Assembly (NCBI GenBank): GCA_910586365.1
Contig: CAJUGP010000001.1
Coordinates: 15,629-79,628, forward strand
Reading direction: 5' to 3'
Source: an uncultured Christensenella sp.
GTDB lineage: Bacteria; Bacillota; Clostridia; Christensenellales; Borkfalkiaceae
DNA: 64,000 nt
This document shows, in pieces, positions 1 through 7,781 of this stretch. The translations under genes and the position numbers were made by a program. Numbering within the stretch: the first letter of the stretch is position 1; every line of letters starts with the position of its first letter. The notes below the pieces were generated by a model, which was given only the letters and a program-made list of their open reading frames with translations, did no database searches and was not told the origin of the DNA.

Positions 1-273
1 CATGAAATAGCCGATTTGCACGCTTACGGGACGCAAGCCCGCCGCAAGACCGAAGAGCGTATGCCCCAACTCGTGCACGATGAGATTGAGCGGCAGAAAA
101 AGCGCAACCGCGATCGCCGCGCCGACCGAAACCCATACCGATACGGAACGGGGCGAGAGCGGACCGCCGTCGCGCAGCCCGAACATTAAAATCAACGCCG
201 TCCCCGATACGGCGCACAGCGCAACCGCAACATGAAAAAGAATGGAAAAAATCCGTTTGTTTTTACCGCTCAT
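1..273 (-). CDS. Membrane zinc metalloprotease, M50-like (partial)
   Basis: Only the first 91 residues are inside the window; the gene runs off the left edge. The sequence shows two hydrophobic segments (about residues 8-31 and 46-66) and then HELGH at residues 67-71, the zinc-binding HExxH motif of site-2-type (M50) membrane proteases. In spore formers the best known member is SpoIVFB, which processes pro-sigma-K, but M50-like proteins have many roles and the fragment is too short to choose. The ATG lies inside the last codons of the Ppx/GppA gene (11-nt overlap), so the two are probably translated together. Seen: the motif and membrane segments. Inferred: protease activity. The second metal-binding site that would confirm the family is outside the window. 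Confidence 0.7.
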   Translation of the reverse strand, partial: MSGKNKRIFSILFHVAVALCAVSGTALILMFGLRDGGPLSPRSVSVWVSVGAAIAVALFLPLNLIVHELGHTLFGLAAGLRPVSVQIGYFM

Positions 274-1138
274 CGCCGCCCCTTTCGATCACATTCCTTT
301 GTAAGTATCCTTCCAGGTTGTCCGCATCGGAAAAAACAACGTCGTTCAACCGTAATATTTCCATGATTTTTGCAAGCAGATAGGCGCCGCCCGCAATCAC
401 GTCGGCGCGTTTTTCTTCCACGCCGCGCACCTTTTTGCGCTCTTCCGCCGTCATTTGCAGCAAGCGGCACGCCGTATCGCACACGAACCCGCAGCTCAGC
501 CGCGTTCCACCCAAATCGGCGGAATAACGCTCTTCGCCGCGCGCGATACAGGCAAGCGTGGACGCCGTACCGCCGATCGCAAAAACCGTTCCCGTCGGCT
601 CGCACGTTGCAAGCGGAGAAATCGCGCCGCTTATCGCCTCGTCGAGCAATTCTTTTTTATCGCGGCAGCTATCGAAAAGCCGCACCGCCCCCACGTTCAT
701 GCTAACCGAAAATTGCGTTACGCCCGCTTTCCGAAAGAACACTTCCGTGCTTGCGCCGCCGATATCGATGATACCGCCGTCTTTCTGCGAAAGCGCGCCC
801 GCCGCGCCCAAAAGCGCCTCTTCCTCGCCAGAAACGACGTCGACGCGCAGTCCGCACGCCCGTTCGATCGCGCGGCACAGCTCTTTGCCGTTGCGCGCAA
901 CGCGCACCGCCGCCGTGGCAAACGCGTAAACCTGCGCGCCCGCCGCACGCCCTTCCGCGTAAAACGCGCTCACCGCGCGCACGGTCGCTTGCATCGCAGC
1001 CTGTCCCAACAAGCCGTTTTGCTGCAAGCTTGCGCCCAAACGCGTTGTTTCTAACCGTTTATATAAAGTTTTTCCGTCCGCCCACAGCATGAGGCGAACG
1101 GAATTCGATCCGATATCGATAACGGCATAACACTTCAT
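263..1138 (-). CDS. Ppx/GppA family phosphatase
   Basis: This protein has 291 residues and belongs to the ASKHA-fold exopolyphosphatase / pppGpp phosphohydrolase family, cytoplasmic enzymes that remove terminal phosphate from polyphosphate or pppGpp. The N-terminal phosphate-binding loop is at residues 7-16 (IDIGSNSVRL), an SGEEE motif at 103-107, and a second glycine-rich loop IDIGGAS at 124-130. Length matches the short, two-domain form without the C-terminal helical extension of E. coli Ppx. I chose the ATG at 1138 because it overlaps the divIC stop as ATGA; an upstream in-frame start six codons earlier has no advantage. It sits between divIC and the M50 gene in one tightly packed operon. 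Which of the two substrates it prefers cannot be read from the sequence. Confidence 0.85.
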   Translation of the reverse strand: MKCYAVIDIGSNSVRLMLWADGKTLYKRLETTRLGASLQQNGLLGQAAMQATVRAVSAFYAEGRAAGAQVYAFATAAVRVARNGKELCRAIERACGLRVDVVSGEEEALLGAAGALSQKDGGIIDIGGASTEVFFRKAGVTQFSVSMNVGAVRLFDSCRDKKELLDEAISGAISPLATCEPTGTVFAIGGTASTLACIARGEERYSADLGGTRLSCGFVCDTACRLLQMTAEERKKVRGVEEKRADVIAGGAYLLAKIMEILRLNDVVFSDADNLEGYLQRNVIERGGDER

Positions 1139-1416
1139 TTTTGCTTCGGCTTCCAACCCTGTTCGATGGCAAGATGATATTTCCCCATTTCGGAAGAATA
1201 ATAATCCAAATCGTTCTTCCCCTCGGCAATGATCTCGTTATAATCTTCGATTTCTTTGTCGAGCCGTTTTTTCGTGGCGTTGCCGATGCCCATCATGGCG
1301 AATTGAATGCACAGAAAGATGACGAGGACAAATAACAGCATCGTTCCCGCCGCTACGAACGCGACGGTTAGTCTTTTTCTTCTCTCCTGTAATTTTTCTT
1401 CGTTCTGCTCTTGCAT
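1135..1416 (-). CDS. divIC: FtsB/DivIC-type cell division protein
   Basis: A 93-residue protein with a short basic cytoplasmic start, one transmembrane helix (about residues 16-41) and an external, charged, heptad-like segment (about 48-80). This is the architecture of septum-formation initiator proteins FtsB/DivIC, which join FtsL and DivIB/FtsQ at the division site. The order yabP-yabQ-divIC is the same as in Bacillus subtilis, which supports DivIC over other small coiled-coil proteins. An AGGAAG ribosome-binding site lies about 5 nt upstream of the ATG at 1416. The start is embedded 179 nt inside the yabQ reading frame, which is unusual. Confidence 0.8.
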   Translation of the reverse strand: MQEQNEEKLQERRKRLTVAFVAAGTMLLFVLVIFLCIQFAMMGIGNATKKRLDKEIEDYNEIIAEGKNDLDYYSSEMGKYHLAIEQGWKPKQK

Positions 1417-1744
1417 ATAACTTCCTTTTTATCACTTGGCTGATACTATTATATACCCTGCCCGCAAAAAAAGCAACGATTTTGTGGAAACTTTTCAAAT
1501 ATAATAGCAATCCGATAACGCAGCCTGCAAACGTATACAGCCTGAGCGAGGGCAGCTCGAAAAGAACGCTCGAAAAAATATAGACGAACGCAAACACGAC
1601 GCAAAAAAGCGCGTCGAAAATAATCCGCGCCCAAACGCTCTTAAACGGCACGCGCAAACAGTAAAAAAAATCATAAACGACGCCGCTGCACGCGCCCAAA
1701 CAAACGCAGATCAAAAAATAATAGATTTGACTCCCGTCGTTCAT
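1238..1744 (-). CDS. yabQ: Spore cortex protein YabQ
   Basis: This 168-residue protein begins with three or four hydrophobic helices (about residues 6-26, 38-60, 68-84) followed by a strongly basic tail. YabQ is a membrane protein made in the mother cell and required for spore cortex formation in Bacillus. Identification rests on the membrane pattern and on its place between yabP and divIC. Its ATG overlaps the yabP stop by 4 nt. The last 60 or so codons run through the first 179 nt of divIC in another frame and look unlike ordinary protein there (rich in Arg, His, Gln), so either the two genes truly overlap this far or a frameshift or sequence error hides an earlier stop. Confidence 0.75.
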   Translation of the reverse strand: MNDGSQIYYFLICVCLGACSGVVYDFFYCLRVPFKSVWARIIFDALFCVVFAFVYIFSSVLFELPSLRLYTFAGCVIGLLLYLKSFHKIVAFFAGRVYNSISQVIKRKLYARAERRKITGEKKKTNRRVRSGGNDAVICPRHLSVHSIRHDGHRQRHEKTARQRNRRL

Positions 1745-1995
1745 TTTAACAGCCTTTGCAACCCCTTGCCCTTGGCAAACGTAAATTTCACGCCGTTTAC
1801 CTGCCCCGTCGCCGCAAAATTGCCGCTTCCTTTTGCAAACGAAAGCACCTTTAAGTGCGATCCCGTTATCAAAACGCGCTTGCCGTTTACGGTAAGCGTG
1901 ATGTTCGTATCGGAAAATGAATCGACGCTTTCCACGCCCGTAAACGTGATTTTTTCCTGCTGTTCGATCGTGAGAATGCTCGGAAGATTAGCCAT
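1741..1995 (-). CDS. yabP: Sporulation protein YabP
   Basis: The 84-residue protein is a compact beta-rich YabP/YqfC-family protein, with the pattern of short strands (ITFTGVESVDSF, ITLTVNGKRVLITG) typical of the family. YabP is a mother-cell protein needed for correct cortex assembly. It opens the sporulation-division cluster. No earlier start is possible because an in-frame TAA lies six bases before the ATG. There is no Shine-Dalgarno, and a sigma-E-like promoter ends only 5 nt before the ATG, so the mRNA may be leaderless. Confidence in the family is high given the neighbours yabQ and divIC. Confidence 0.85.
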   Translation of the reverse strand: MANLPSILTIEQQEKITFTGVESVDSFSDTNITLTVNGKRVLITGSHLKVLSFAKGSGNFAATGQVNGVKFTFAKGKGLQRLLK

Positions 1996-2000
1996 GCTTT

Positions 2001-2027
2001 ATGGTATGCCGCCGTAATTGCGGGTAT
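2001..2027 (-). promoter_or_regulatory. Sigma-E-like promoter of yabP
   Basis: Reading the minus strand, a -10 element CATACCAT (2001-2008) is preceded, after 16 bp, by ATA (2025-2027). Known sigma-E promoters have a core ATA at -35 and CATACANT at -10. The -10 box ends 5 nt before the yabP ATG. The same spacing and the same distance to the ATG are found at cwlD. Confidence 0.55.
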
Positions 2028-2030
2028 ACC

Positions 2031-2065
2031 AAAAAACCGTCCGCTTTTCGCCGCGGACGGTTTTT
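2031..2065 (-). terminator. Intrinsic terminator of typA
   Basis: A perfect 13-bp stem (2032-2044 with 2053-2065, core ACCGTCCGC) with an 8-nt loop and T runs on both sides lies just after the typA stop. It separates typA from the yabP operon. Confidence 0.85.
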
Positions 2066-2076
2066 CCCGTTCTCTT

Positions 2077-3903
2077 TTAAGGATTTTTGGCTTTTGCACG
2101 CGCCTTCGCCCGCAGCTCGCCGTTCAAAATGCGTTTTCTGACGCGGACGCTTTGCGGCGTGATCTCTAAAAGCTCGTCGTCGCCGAGAAACTCCAACGCT
2201 TCTTCGAGCGACATTTTCTTAGGCGGGATCAGGCGCAGCGCGTCGTCCGAAGAGGAAGAACGGGTGTTGGTAAGGTGCTTCGTTTTGCACACGTTCACGT
2301 TGATGTCCTCGTCCTTGGGAGAAAATCCTACGACCATGCCCTCGTAAACGGGCGTACCCGCACCGATAAAGAGCGTTCCTCTGCCCTGCGCGTTAAAAAG
2401 ACCGTACGTGACCGCTTCTCCCGTTTCAAACGCGACGAGCGAGCCCGTTTGGCGGCGGTTGATTTCCCCTTTATAGGGCTGATATTCAAAGAACACCGAG
2501 CTCATGACGCCCTCGCCCTTGGTATCGGTCAAAAACTCGCTCTTGTAGCCGAACAGCCCGCGCGACGGCACCAAAAATTCCAAACGCATGCGCGAACCCA
2601 TCGCGCCCATGTGCACCAATTCGCCTTTGCGTTCTCCCATGCTTTGGAAAACGGGTCCCGTATTGTCGTCGGGTACGTCGACGATCAAACGGTCGACGGG
2701 TTCCCAAAGCTGCCCGTCGTATTCCTTGAACAGCACCTTGGGCGAACAGACTTGGAACTCATACCCTTCGCGGCGCATCGTTTCGATCAGAATGGAAAGG
2801 TGCATTTCCCCTCTTCCGCTCACGCGGTAAGAATCGGCGGATTCGGTATCCTCGACCCGCAGCGAAACGTCGCGCAGAAGCTCGCGGTAAAGACGGTCGC
2901 GCAGGTGACGGGTGGTCACGAATTTTCCTTCCTTGCCCGCAAAGGGAGAATCGTTCACGGAGAAGATCATCTCCACCGTCGGTTCGGATATTTTTACGAA
3001 GGGAACGGGTTCGACGCAATCGGACGCACACACCGTATCGCCGATGTTGATGCCTTCGAGTCCCGAAAAACAAACGATATCGCCCGCGCGCGCACTCTCG
3101 CAAGCAACGCGTTCCAACCCCTCTATTTCATAGAGATTGACGATTTTCCCGCGTTTGTTGAGTTCTTTTCGGTTATAATTGCACACCGTGACGTCGGCGT
3201 TCTGCTTTGCCAAACCGCGCTCCACTCTGCCGATGCCGATTCTGCCGACGTATTCGTTATAATCGATCGAAGAAACGAGGATCTGCAACGGTCCTTCTTC
3301 GTTCGTTTCGGGCGCGGGGAAGTGCGAAAGAATGGTATCGAACAAGGGATTGAGATTTTCGCCTTTCGCGCCCTCTTCCAACGACGCCGTGCCGTCTCTT
3401 CCCGAACAGAAAAGAAACGGGCTTTCGATTTGGTCGTCCGATGCATTCAAGTCCATCAACAGCTCTAAAACCTCGTCGATCACTTCGTGGATACGCGCGT
3501 CGGGGCGGTCGATCTTATTGACGACGATGATCAGGCGCAAGCCCATTTCAAGCGCTTTCTGCGTTACAAAACGCGTCTGCGGCATCGGTCCTTCCGCCGC
3601 ATCGACGAGAATGAGCACGCCCGAAACCATTTTGAGCGAACGCTCCACCTCGCCCGAAAAGTCGGCGTGCCCCGGCGTATCGATAATGTTGATCTTTACG
3701 CCGTTATACCGCACCGAAGTATTTTTCGCGAGAATGGTGATTCCGCGCTCGCGTTCCAAATCGCCGCTGTCCATGACACGGTCTTCTACGACTTGATTTT
3801 CGCGGAACGTGCCGCCCTGCTTCAACATTTGGTCGACAAGCGTTGTTTTGCCGTGGTCGACGTGCGCGATGATCGCAATGTTTCTGATATCTTCTCTGAT
3901 CAT
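2077..3903 (-). CDS. typA: Ribosome-associated GTPase TypA/BipA
   Basis: This protein has 608 residues, the full family length. It is a translational GTPase related to EF-G that binds the ribosome and helps 50S assembly and growth under stress or cold. Seen motifs: G1 AHVDHGKTT at residues 13-21, G3 DTPGH at 75-79 and G4 NKID at 129-132, followed by an EF-G-like beta barrel, two alpha/beta domains and the BipA-specific C-terminal domain. An AGAGG ribosome-binding site precedes the ATG. It is a single-gene transcription unit with its own promoter (3930-3958) and terminator. Confidence 0.96.
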   Translation of the reverse strand: MIREDIRNIAIIAHVDHGKTTLVDQMLKQGGTFRENQVVEDRVMDSGDLERERGITILAKNTSVRYNGVKINIIDTPGHADFSGEVERSLKMVSGVLILVDAAEGPMPQTRFVTQKALEMGLRLIIVVNKIDRPDARIHEVIDEVLELLMDLNASDDQIESPFLFCSGRDGTASLEEGAKGENLNPLFDTILSHFPAPETNEEGPLQILVSSIDYNEYVGRIGIGRVERGLAKQNADVTVCNYNRKELNKRGKIVNLYEIEGLERVACESARAGDIVCFSGLEGINIGDTVCASDCVEPVPFVKISEPTVEMIFSVNDSPFAGKEGKFVTTRHLRDRLYRELLRDVSLRVEDTESADSYRVSGRGEMHLSILIETMRREGYEFQVCSPKVLFKEYDGQLWEPVDRLIVDVPDDNTGPVFQSMGERKGELVHMGAMGSRMRLEFLVPSRGLFGYKSEFLTDTKGEGVMSSVFFEYQPYKGEINRRQTGSLVAFETGEAVTYGLFNAQGRGTLFIGAGTPVYEGMVVGFSPKDEDINVNVCKTKHLTNTRSSSSDDALRLIPPKKMSLEEALEFLGDDELLEITPQSVRVRKRILNGELRAKARAKAKNP

Positions 3904-3929
3904 AAGTACCTCTTAAACGTTCAGCGTTT

Positions 3930-3958
3930 ATTTTAATACTTTTCGGAAAATTTCACAA
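3930..3958 (-). promoter_or_regulatory. Promoter of typA
   Basis: On the minus strand TTGTGA (3953-3958) and TAAAAT (3930-3935) are separated by 17 bp, a plausible vegetative sigma-A promoter about 26 nt upstream of the typA ATG. Confidence 0.6.
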
Positions 3959-4001
3959 CAAAAATACGCCGCCTAACGTAAAATTTTTATAAAATATTGC
4001 C

Positions 4002-4757
4002 TTAAAGAATGAAAGAAAGCAAATATAAAACCGCCATATGCGCGGGATAGAAAATATAAAACACGTATTTCAAATTATATTTGCCCCGTTTTTCGTTGTA
4101 AAAAAACAGAAAAACGAGCGCGATAAGCGAAAAATATGCTTGCGGCAGAATCGGTGCAATCCGCAGGCACAAGATAACAAGACCGAAGGAAAAGAGCGCA
4201 TACCGCAGATAAAAATCATGCTTACACCCCCCCCCGTTGGGTTTTGCCGTTCCTTTTCCGTCGCAAAGCGCGGCGAATACGGGCAGCATACAGCCCCAAA
4301 AGCCGTAATCGAGCAAAAAGCGCACGTTCCCGAACGATGTAACGCGGTTGAGCGCATATAAAAATGCGACCGGAAAAACAAAAATCGCACCGTTTAAGAC
4401 GCATAATACAGCGCCATCGCCGCAAAATACGCTTTTTTTGAAATTTTGCAGCGCGTAAATCAACAGGATCGAGAAAGTAAACGTCGTAAAAATGCTGAAA
4501 TAGAGATAGCCGTATACAAAATAATACACGGCGGAGTATGCCGCGCCGAGTGCGGCGATCAAGATAAAATGGCGAAATTTATCGCGCGTGTAACGGCAGC
4601 CCTCGGCGATCAAAAAAGCGAAAATCGGCATGGAAACGCGCCCGACGATGCGAAAAAACGCTACGGTAGGAAAAAGCAGCAATCCCGCATGATCTAAGAA
4701 CATGGAGATTGCCGCAATGATTTTTAAGGCGTTTCCGCTGAGAAACCGGTACTTCAT
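4002..4757 (-). CDS. TraX-like membrane protein with a poly-G tract
   Basis: A 251-residue integral membrane protein with about eight hydrophobic helices. The start, with the pattern ALKIIAAISMFLDHAG and then RIVGRVSMPIFAFLIAEG, is typical of the TraX family, named after the F-plasmid pilin N-acetylase and related to membrane acyltransferases. The role in this organism is unknown; an acetylation of a surface molecule is a guess from the family. It is the last gene of the aroK-like to folA operon; the ATG at 4757 follows the folA stop by 14 nt. Codons 175-177 are GGG GGG GGG, a 9-bp homopolymer (4227-4235) in a loop between helices. One added G gives an immediate TAA; one lost G shifts to a frame ending at 4070. 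This makes on/off switching by slippage plausible. Confidence 0.75.
   Translation of the reverse strand: MKYRFLSGNALKIIAAISMFLDHAGLLLFPTVAFFRIVGRVSMPIFAFLIAEGCRYTRDKFRHFILIAALGAAYSAVYYFVYGYLYFSIFTTFTFSILLIYALQNFKKSVFCGDGAVLCVLNGAIFVFPVAFLYALNRVTSFGNVRFLLDYGFWGCMLPVFAALCDGKGTAKPNGGGCKHDFYLRYALFSFGLVILCLRIAPILPQAYFSLIALVFLFFYNEKRGKYNLKYVFYIFYPAHMAVLYLLSFIL
4227..4235 (-). repeat. 9-bp poly-G tract in coding sequence
   Basis: Nine consecutive G on the coding strand encode Gly175-Gly177 of the TraX-like protein. Mononucleotide runs of this length in coding DNA are classic slippage sites for phase variation. Confidence 0.8.
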
Positions 4758-4771
4758 GCGCGAAACCGAAC

Positions 4772-5260
4772 TTAGAGCCTGCGGTTGCGATAGGTGCAAA
4801 AGGTGAGCGCGTAACCGTTGTCTTCGACGCGCTCGCTTTCGTAAACCAACTCGAAATCGGGGTCGGCGTCCAGATCGGGCACGAAGGTATCCGCGCCGCC
4901 GTCTGCGTCGACCTTGGTCACGAGCACTTCGCTGCAATAGGGAATGAGCGCGCGGTATACGCTCGCCCCGCCGATCACGTACACGTCGTCGGGAGAATAC
5001 TTCCCGATTTCCGCAAAAAGCTCGTCCAAATTACGCACGTGAATAAAATCGCCCGAAACCTCGTCGGGACAGAGCACAACGTTCGTACGGTTTTTAAGAG
5101 GCTGCCCGTTCGGAAACGAGAGCAGCGTATTCCACCCCATGACGACGACCTTGCGCAGCGTCGTTTCGCGGAAGAACTTCATGTCTTTGGGAAGGGAAAA
5201 CATTAAATCGTTGTTTTTGCCGATTCCCCAATTACGGTCGGCGTGAAAAATCGCTTTCAT
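4772..5260 (-). CDS. folA: Dihydrofolate reductase
   Basis: The 162-residue enzyme reduces dihydrofolate to tetrahydrofolate with NADPH, regenerating the folate that ThyA oxidises. The sequence shows the N-terminal AIFHADRNWGIGKNNDL strand and loop (family pattern AxdxxxgIGxxgxLP), the MGWNTLLSFP segment and the nucleotide-binding VYVIGGASVYR motif. Length is normal. I take the ATG at 5260, with AGGAG 5 nt upstream; the GTG two codons earlier is too close to the ribosome-binding site. It directly follows thyA, whose stop is 8 nt upstream, a common functional pair. The cofactor loop reads MGWNTL where many DHFRs have GRxT, a small deviation. Confidence 0.93.
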   Translation of the reverse strand: MKAIFHADRNWGIGKNNDLMFSLPKDMKFFRETTLRKVVVMGWNTLLSFPNGQPLKNRTNVVLCPDEVSGDFIHVRNLDELFAEIGKYSPDDVYVIGGASVYRALIPYCSEVLVTKVDADGGADTFVPDLDADPDFELVYESERVEDNGYALTFCTYRNRRL

Positions 5261-5268
5261 TTGCACTC

Positions 5269-6099
5269 CTAAATCGCTACGGGGATTTTTTCCGCAAGCG
5301 TGCTGTATTCATAGTCTTCGAGGCGGAAGCTGTCGACCGTGAAATCGTAGAAATTTTTGACGGATCGATCGACGATCAATTTCGGCGCGCGCTTCAAGGG
5401 ATTGGAAACGATCTGTTTTACAAGAGGGATATGCCTGTCGTAAAGGTGCGCGTCGGCGATCACGTGCACCAACTCGCCCGCCTTGAATCCGCTGACCTGC
5501 GCAAACATGATAAGCAGCACGGCGTACTGCACGACGTTCCAATTATTCGCCGTGAGCATATCGTTCGAGCGTTGGTTGAGAATGCCGTTGAGCGTATCGC
5601 CCGAAACGTTGAACGTCATGGAATAGGCGCAAGGATATAGGTTCATTTCGTGCAGATCGTTAAAATTATACAAGTTCGTCATGATCCTGCGCGAAGCGGG
5701 ATTGTGTTTCAGATCGTATAAAACGCGGTCGACCTGATCGAATTCTCCTTCTTTATAGAGCGATTTTTGCGCGAGCTGATAGCCGTACGCCTTCCCGATC
5801 GACCCGTTTTCGTCCGCCCAGCTGTCCCAAATGTGCGAATTGAGATCGCGCACGTTGTTGCTCTTTTTCTGCCAGATCCAAAGCAGCTCGTCCACGCACG
5901 AACGGAACGCCGTGCGGCGGATCGTGAGAATCGGGAATTCCTCTTCAAGATTATAACGGTTGACGATACCGAATTTTTTAACGGTATGCGCGGGCGAACC
6001 GTCTTCCCAGTGCGGACGCACCTGCAAGGCGGTGTCCCACACGCCGCGTTGCATGATCTCGTTGCAGTTTGCAATAAATATTTCGTCGGCTTTACTCAT
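5269..6099 (-). CDS. thyA: Thymidylate synthase ThyA
   Basis: The 276-residue enzyme methylates dUMP to dTMP using methylene-tetrahydrofolate and releases dihydrofolate for FolA. Catalytic Cys157 lies in YPCAYSM, the phosphate-binding arginine pair is at 137-138 (SRRIM), and the substrate-binding QRSND motif is at 176-180. The usual histidine after the catalytic Cys-Pro region (PCH) is Ala here. Start is the ATG at 6099, with GAGGA 5 nt upstream; a TTG four codons earlier overlaps that site. It lies between gltX and folA in one operon. Confidence 0.95.
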   Translation of the reverse strand: MSKADEIFIANCNEIMQRGVWDTALQVRPHWEDGSPAHTVKKFGIVNRYNLEEEFPILTIRRTAFRSCVDELLWIWQKKSNNVRDLNSHIWDSWADENGSIGKAYGYQLAQKSLYKEGEFDQVDRVLYDLKHNPASRRIMTNLYNFNDLHEMNLYPCAYSMTFNVSGDTLNGILNQRSNDMLTANNWNVVQYAVLLIMFAQVSGFKAGELVHVIADAHLYDRHIPLVKQIVSNPLKRAPKLIVDRSVKNFYDFTVDSFRLEDYEYSTLAEKIPVAI

Positions 6100-6130
6100 G
6101 TTTTTCCTCAAAAAATCGCTGTTTTGTGTG

Positions 6131-6142
6131 ACATAGTACTAT
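6131..6142. repeat. Palindrome CATAGTACTATG at gltX stop
   Basis: A perfect 12-bp palindrome overlaps the gltX stop codon. Closely related 20- to 24-bp stretches containing GACAYAGTACT occur at 16819-16843 (thrS leader) and 38629-38652 (inside the PBP gene). Function unknown. Confidence 0.4.
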
Positions 6143-7773
6143 GATATTTGCTCTGAAATGCGTTTTACCGTCTCTTTTTCGCCCAAAATCTGCATAATCG
6201 TCCACAAATCGGGCGTATTCGCTTTTCCCGTGACCGCAATGCGAAGCACTTCGGCGACGTCGGAAACGCTGCCCTTAAAGTCCTCGGGACGGGCTTTATA
6301 CTCTTTCATGTCGCTCGCAAAGCCCTCTTGTTCGGCGACGGCTTTCACTTTCCCGAACCAAGTCTGCGCGTCGTCCGCGGCGCAATAGGTTTGTAAAAAC
6401 GCGCGCAATATCGCTGTTTTGCCCGCCTCCGCTACGCGGTACGCTTCGCGGGATACGGGGTTTTCAAAGAAATACGAAAGCAGCCCCACCGCCTGTTTCG
6501 CCGTGGCAAAGTCCTTTCTGCGCTTTTTGCCCGCCGTGCCCATGCAAAGCGCGAGCGCTTTGTGCATATATTCCCGATCGGCAAAATATGCGCGTTCCGC
6601 CTCACTGCCGAATTCCTGCGCCCAATCGTTCAAAAACGCAAACGCTTCTTCCGCGGAAAGACGTGCAAATTCGTTTTTGGCGACGTCGTTGAGCTTGTCC
6701 AAATCAAACAGCGTGCCGCTCTTGCTCATTTTTGCCGCCTTGAACGGAAATTCTTCGAGCGGTTTATCGGGGAATTTGCGGTACCAATCCTCGAAGTCGG
6801 AATTGAGCAGCGTTAAAATATACACTTTGACCGCGCGGGGGTGATAACCTTCCTGCCGATAAAATCCGAGCGAAAGTTCGGGGTCTTTGCGCTTACTGAG
6901 CTTACGCCGCGTTTCCCCGTCCTGCTTCATGAGCGAGCAGTTATGCCCGTAACGCGGACGCGTAAATCCGAGCGCGTCGAATAATTCAATGTGAACGGGA
7001 AGCGACGAAAGCCACTCCTCGCCGCGCAGTACAAGCGTCGTCCGCATAAAGTGGTCGTCGATCGCGTGCGCGAAATGGTAGGTGGGAATGCCGTCGCTTT
7101 TGAGAATGACCACGTCCTGATCGTTCTCCGTCACCGTGATCTCCCCTTTGATCTCGTCGCGGAATTTGAGCTTGTTTTCGGGATCACCCAACGATTTCAA
7201 GCGCAGAACGTAGGGCTTGCCCGCATCGAGATTGCGGTAAATCTCTTCTTCCGAAAGATTGCGGCATTTGGCATATTCGCCGTAGTATCCCGTGATCTTC
7301 TTTTCCGCCGTCTGCGTTTCGCGCAGCGCGCTCAGCTCTTCCTCGGAGCAAAAGCAGGGATAGGCGCGCCCCTTTTCCACGAGAGATTTAGCAAACGCAT
7401 GATACAGTTCGGCGCGCTGACGCTGATAATACGGCGCGTACTCGTTCGCCGCCTCGATTTCCGCGCCCTCGTCGAAGTGAATATCGAAATAGCTCATCGC
7501 CTCGATGACGGCTTCCACCGCCCCGTCGACCTTGCGCTTTAAGTCGGTATCTTCGATTCTAAGGTAAATCACGCCGCCGCTGCGGTGCGCGATGCGCTCG
7601 TTTGCCACGGCGACGAAAAGGTTGCCCAGGTGAATAAATCCCGTGGGCGAAGGCGCAAGCCGCGTTACTTCCGCCCCCTTGGGCAGCGCGCGCGGCGGAT
7701 ACATTTCTTCATAAGCAGAGAGCGGCTTGTATTCCTCGGGAAAAAGCCGATCGGCAAGTTTTTTATAATCCAT
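6139..7773 (-). CDS. gltX: Glutamyl-tRNA synthetase
   Basis: This class I aminoacyl-tRNA synthetase of 544 residues charges tRNA-Glu. An N-terminal extension of about 36 residues precedes the Rossmann domain, whose HIGH motif reads HLGN (residues 48-51) in the context APSPTGFIHLGN. The KMSKS loop reads KLSKR at 291-295, the usual GluRS form. Two cysteines (140, 142) recall the zinc site seen in some GluRS. The extension and length match the longer Clostridial GluRS type rather than the roughly 490-residue form. The ATG at 7773 has GAGGA 5 nt upstream. The stop overlaps a 12-bp palindrome. It is downstream of a phosphatase gene and upstream of thyA in one operon. Confidence 0.93.
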   Translation of the reverse strand: MDYKKLADRLFPEEYKPLSAYEEMYPPRALPKGAEVTRLAPSPTGFIHLGNLFVAVANERIAHRSGGVIYLRIEDTDLKRKVDGAVEAVIEAMSYFDIHFDEGAEIEAANEYAPYYQRQRAELYHAFAKSLVEKGRAYPCFCSEEELSALRETQTAEKKITGYYGEYAKCRNLSEEEIYRNLDAGKPYVLRLKSLGDPENKLKFRDEIKGEITVTENDQDVVILKSDGIPTYHFAHAIDDHFMRTTLVLRGEEWLSSLPVHIELFDALGFTRPRYGHNCSLMKQDGETRRKLSKRKDPELSLGFYRQEGYHPRAVKVYILTLLNSDFEDWYRKFPDKPLEEFPFKAAKMSKSGTLFDLDKLNDVAKNEFARLSAEEAFAFLNDWAQEFGSEAERAYFADREYMHKALALCMGTAGKKRRKDFATAKQAVGLLSYFFENPVSREAYRVAEAGKTAILRAFLQTYCAADDAQTWFGKVKAVAEQEGFASDMKEYKARPEDFKGSVSDVAEVLRIAVTGKANTPDLWTIMQILGEKETVKRISEQIS

Positions 7774-7781
7774 AACGTTCC

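Noticed and set aside
6139..7773. The unusual HLGN and N-terminal extension of GltX as a sign of a new synthetase
   Set aside because: As I recall, this longer form is normal for Clostridial GluRS; motifs are compatible with ordinary activity.
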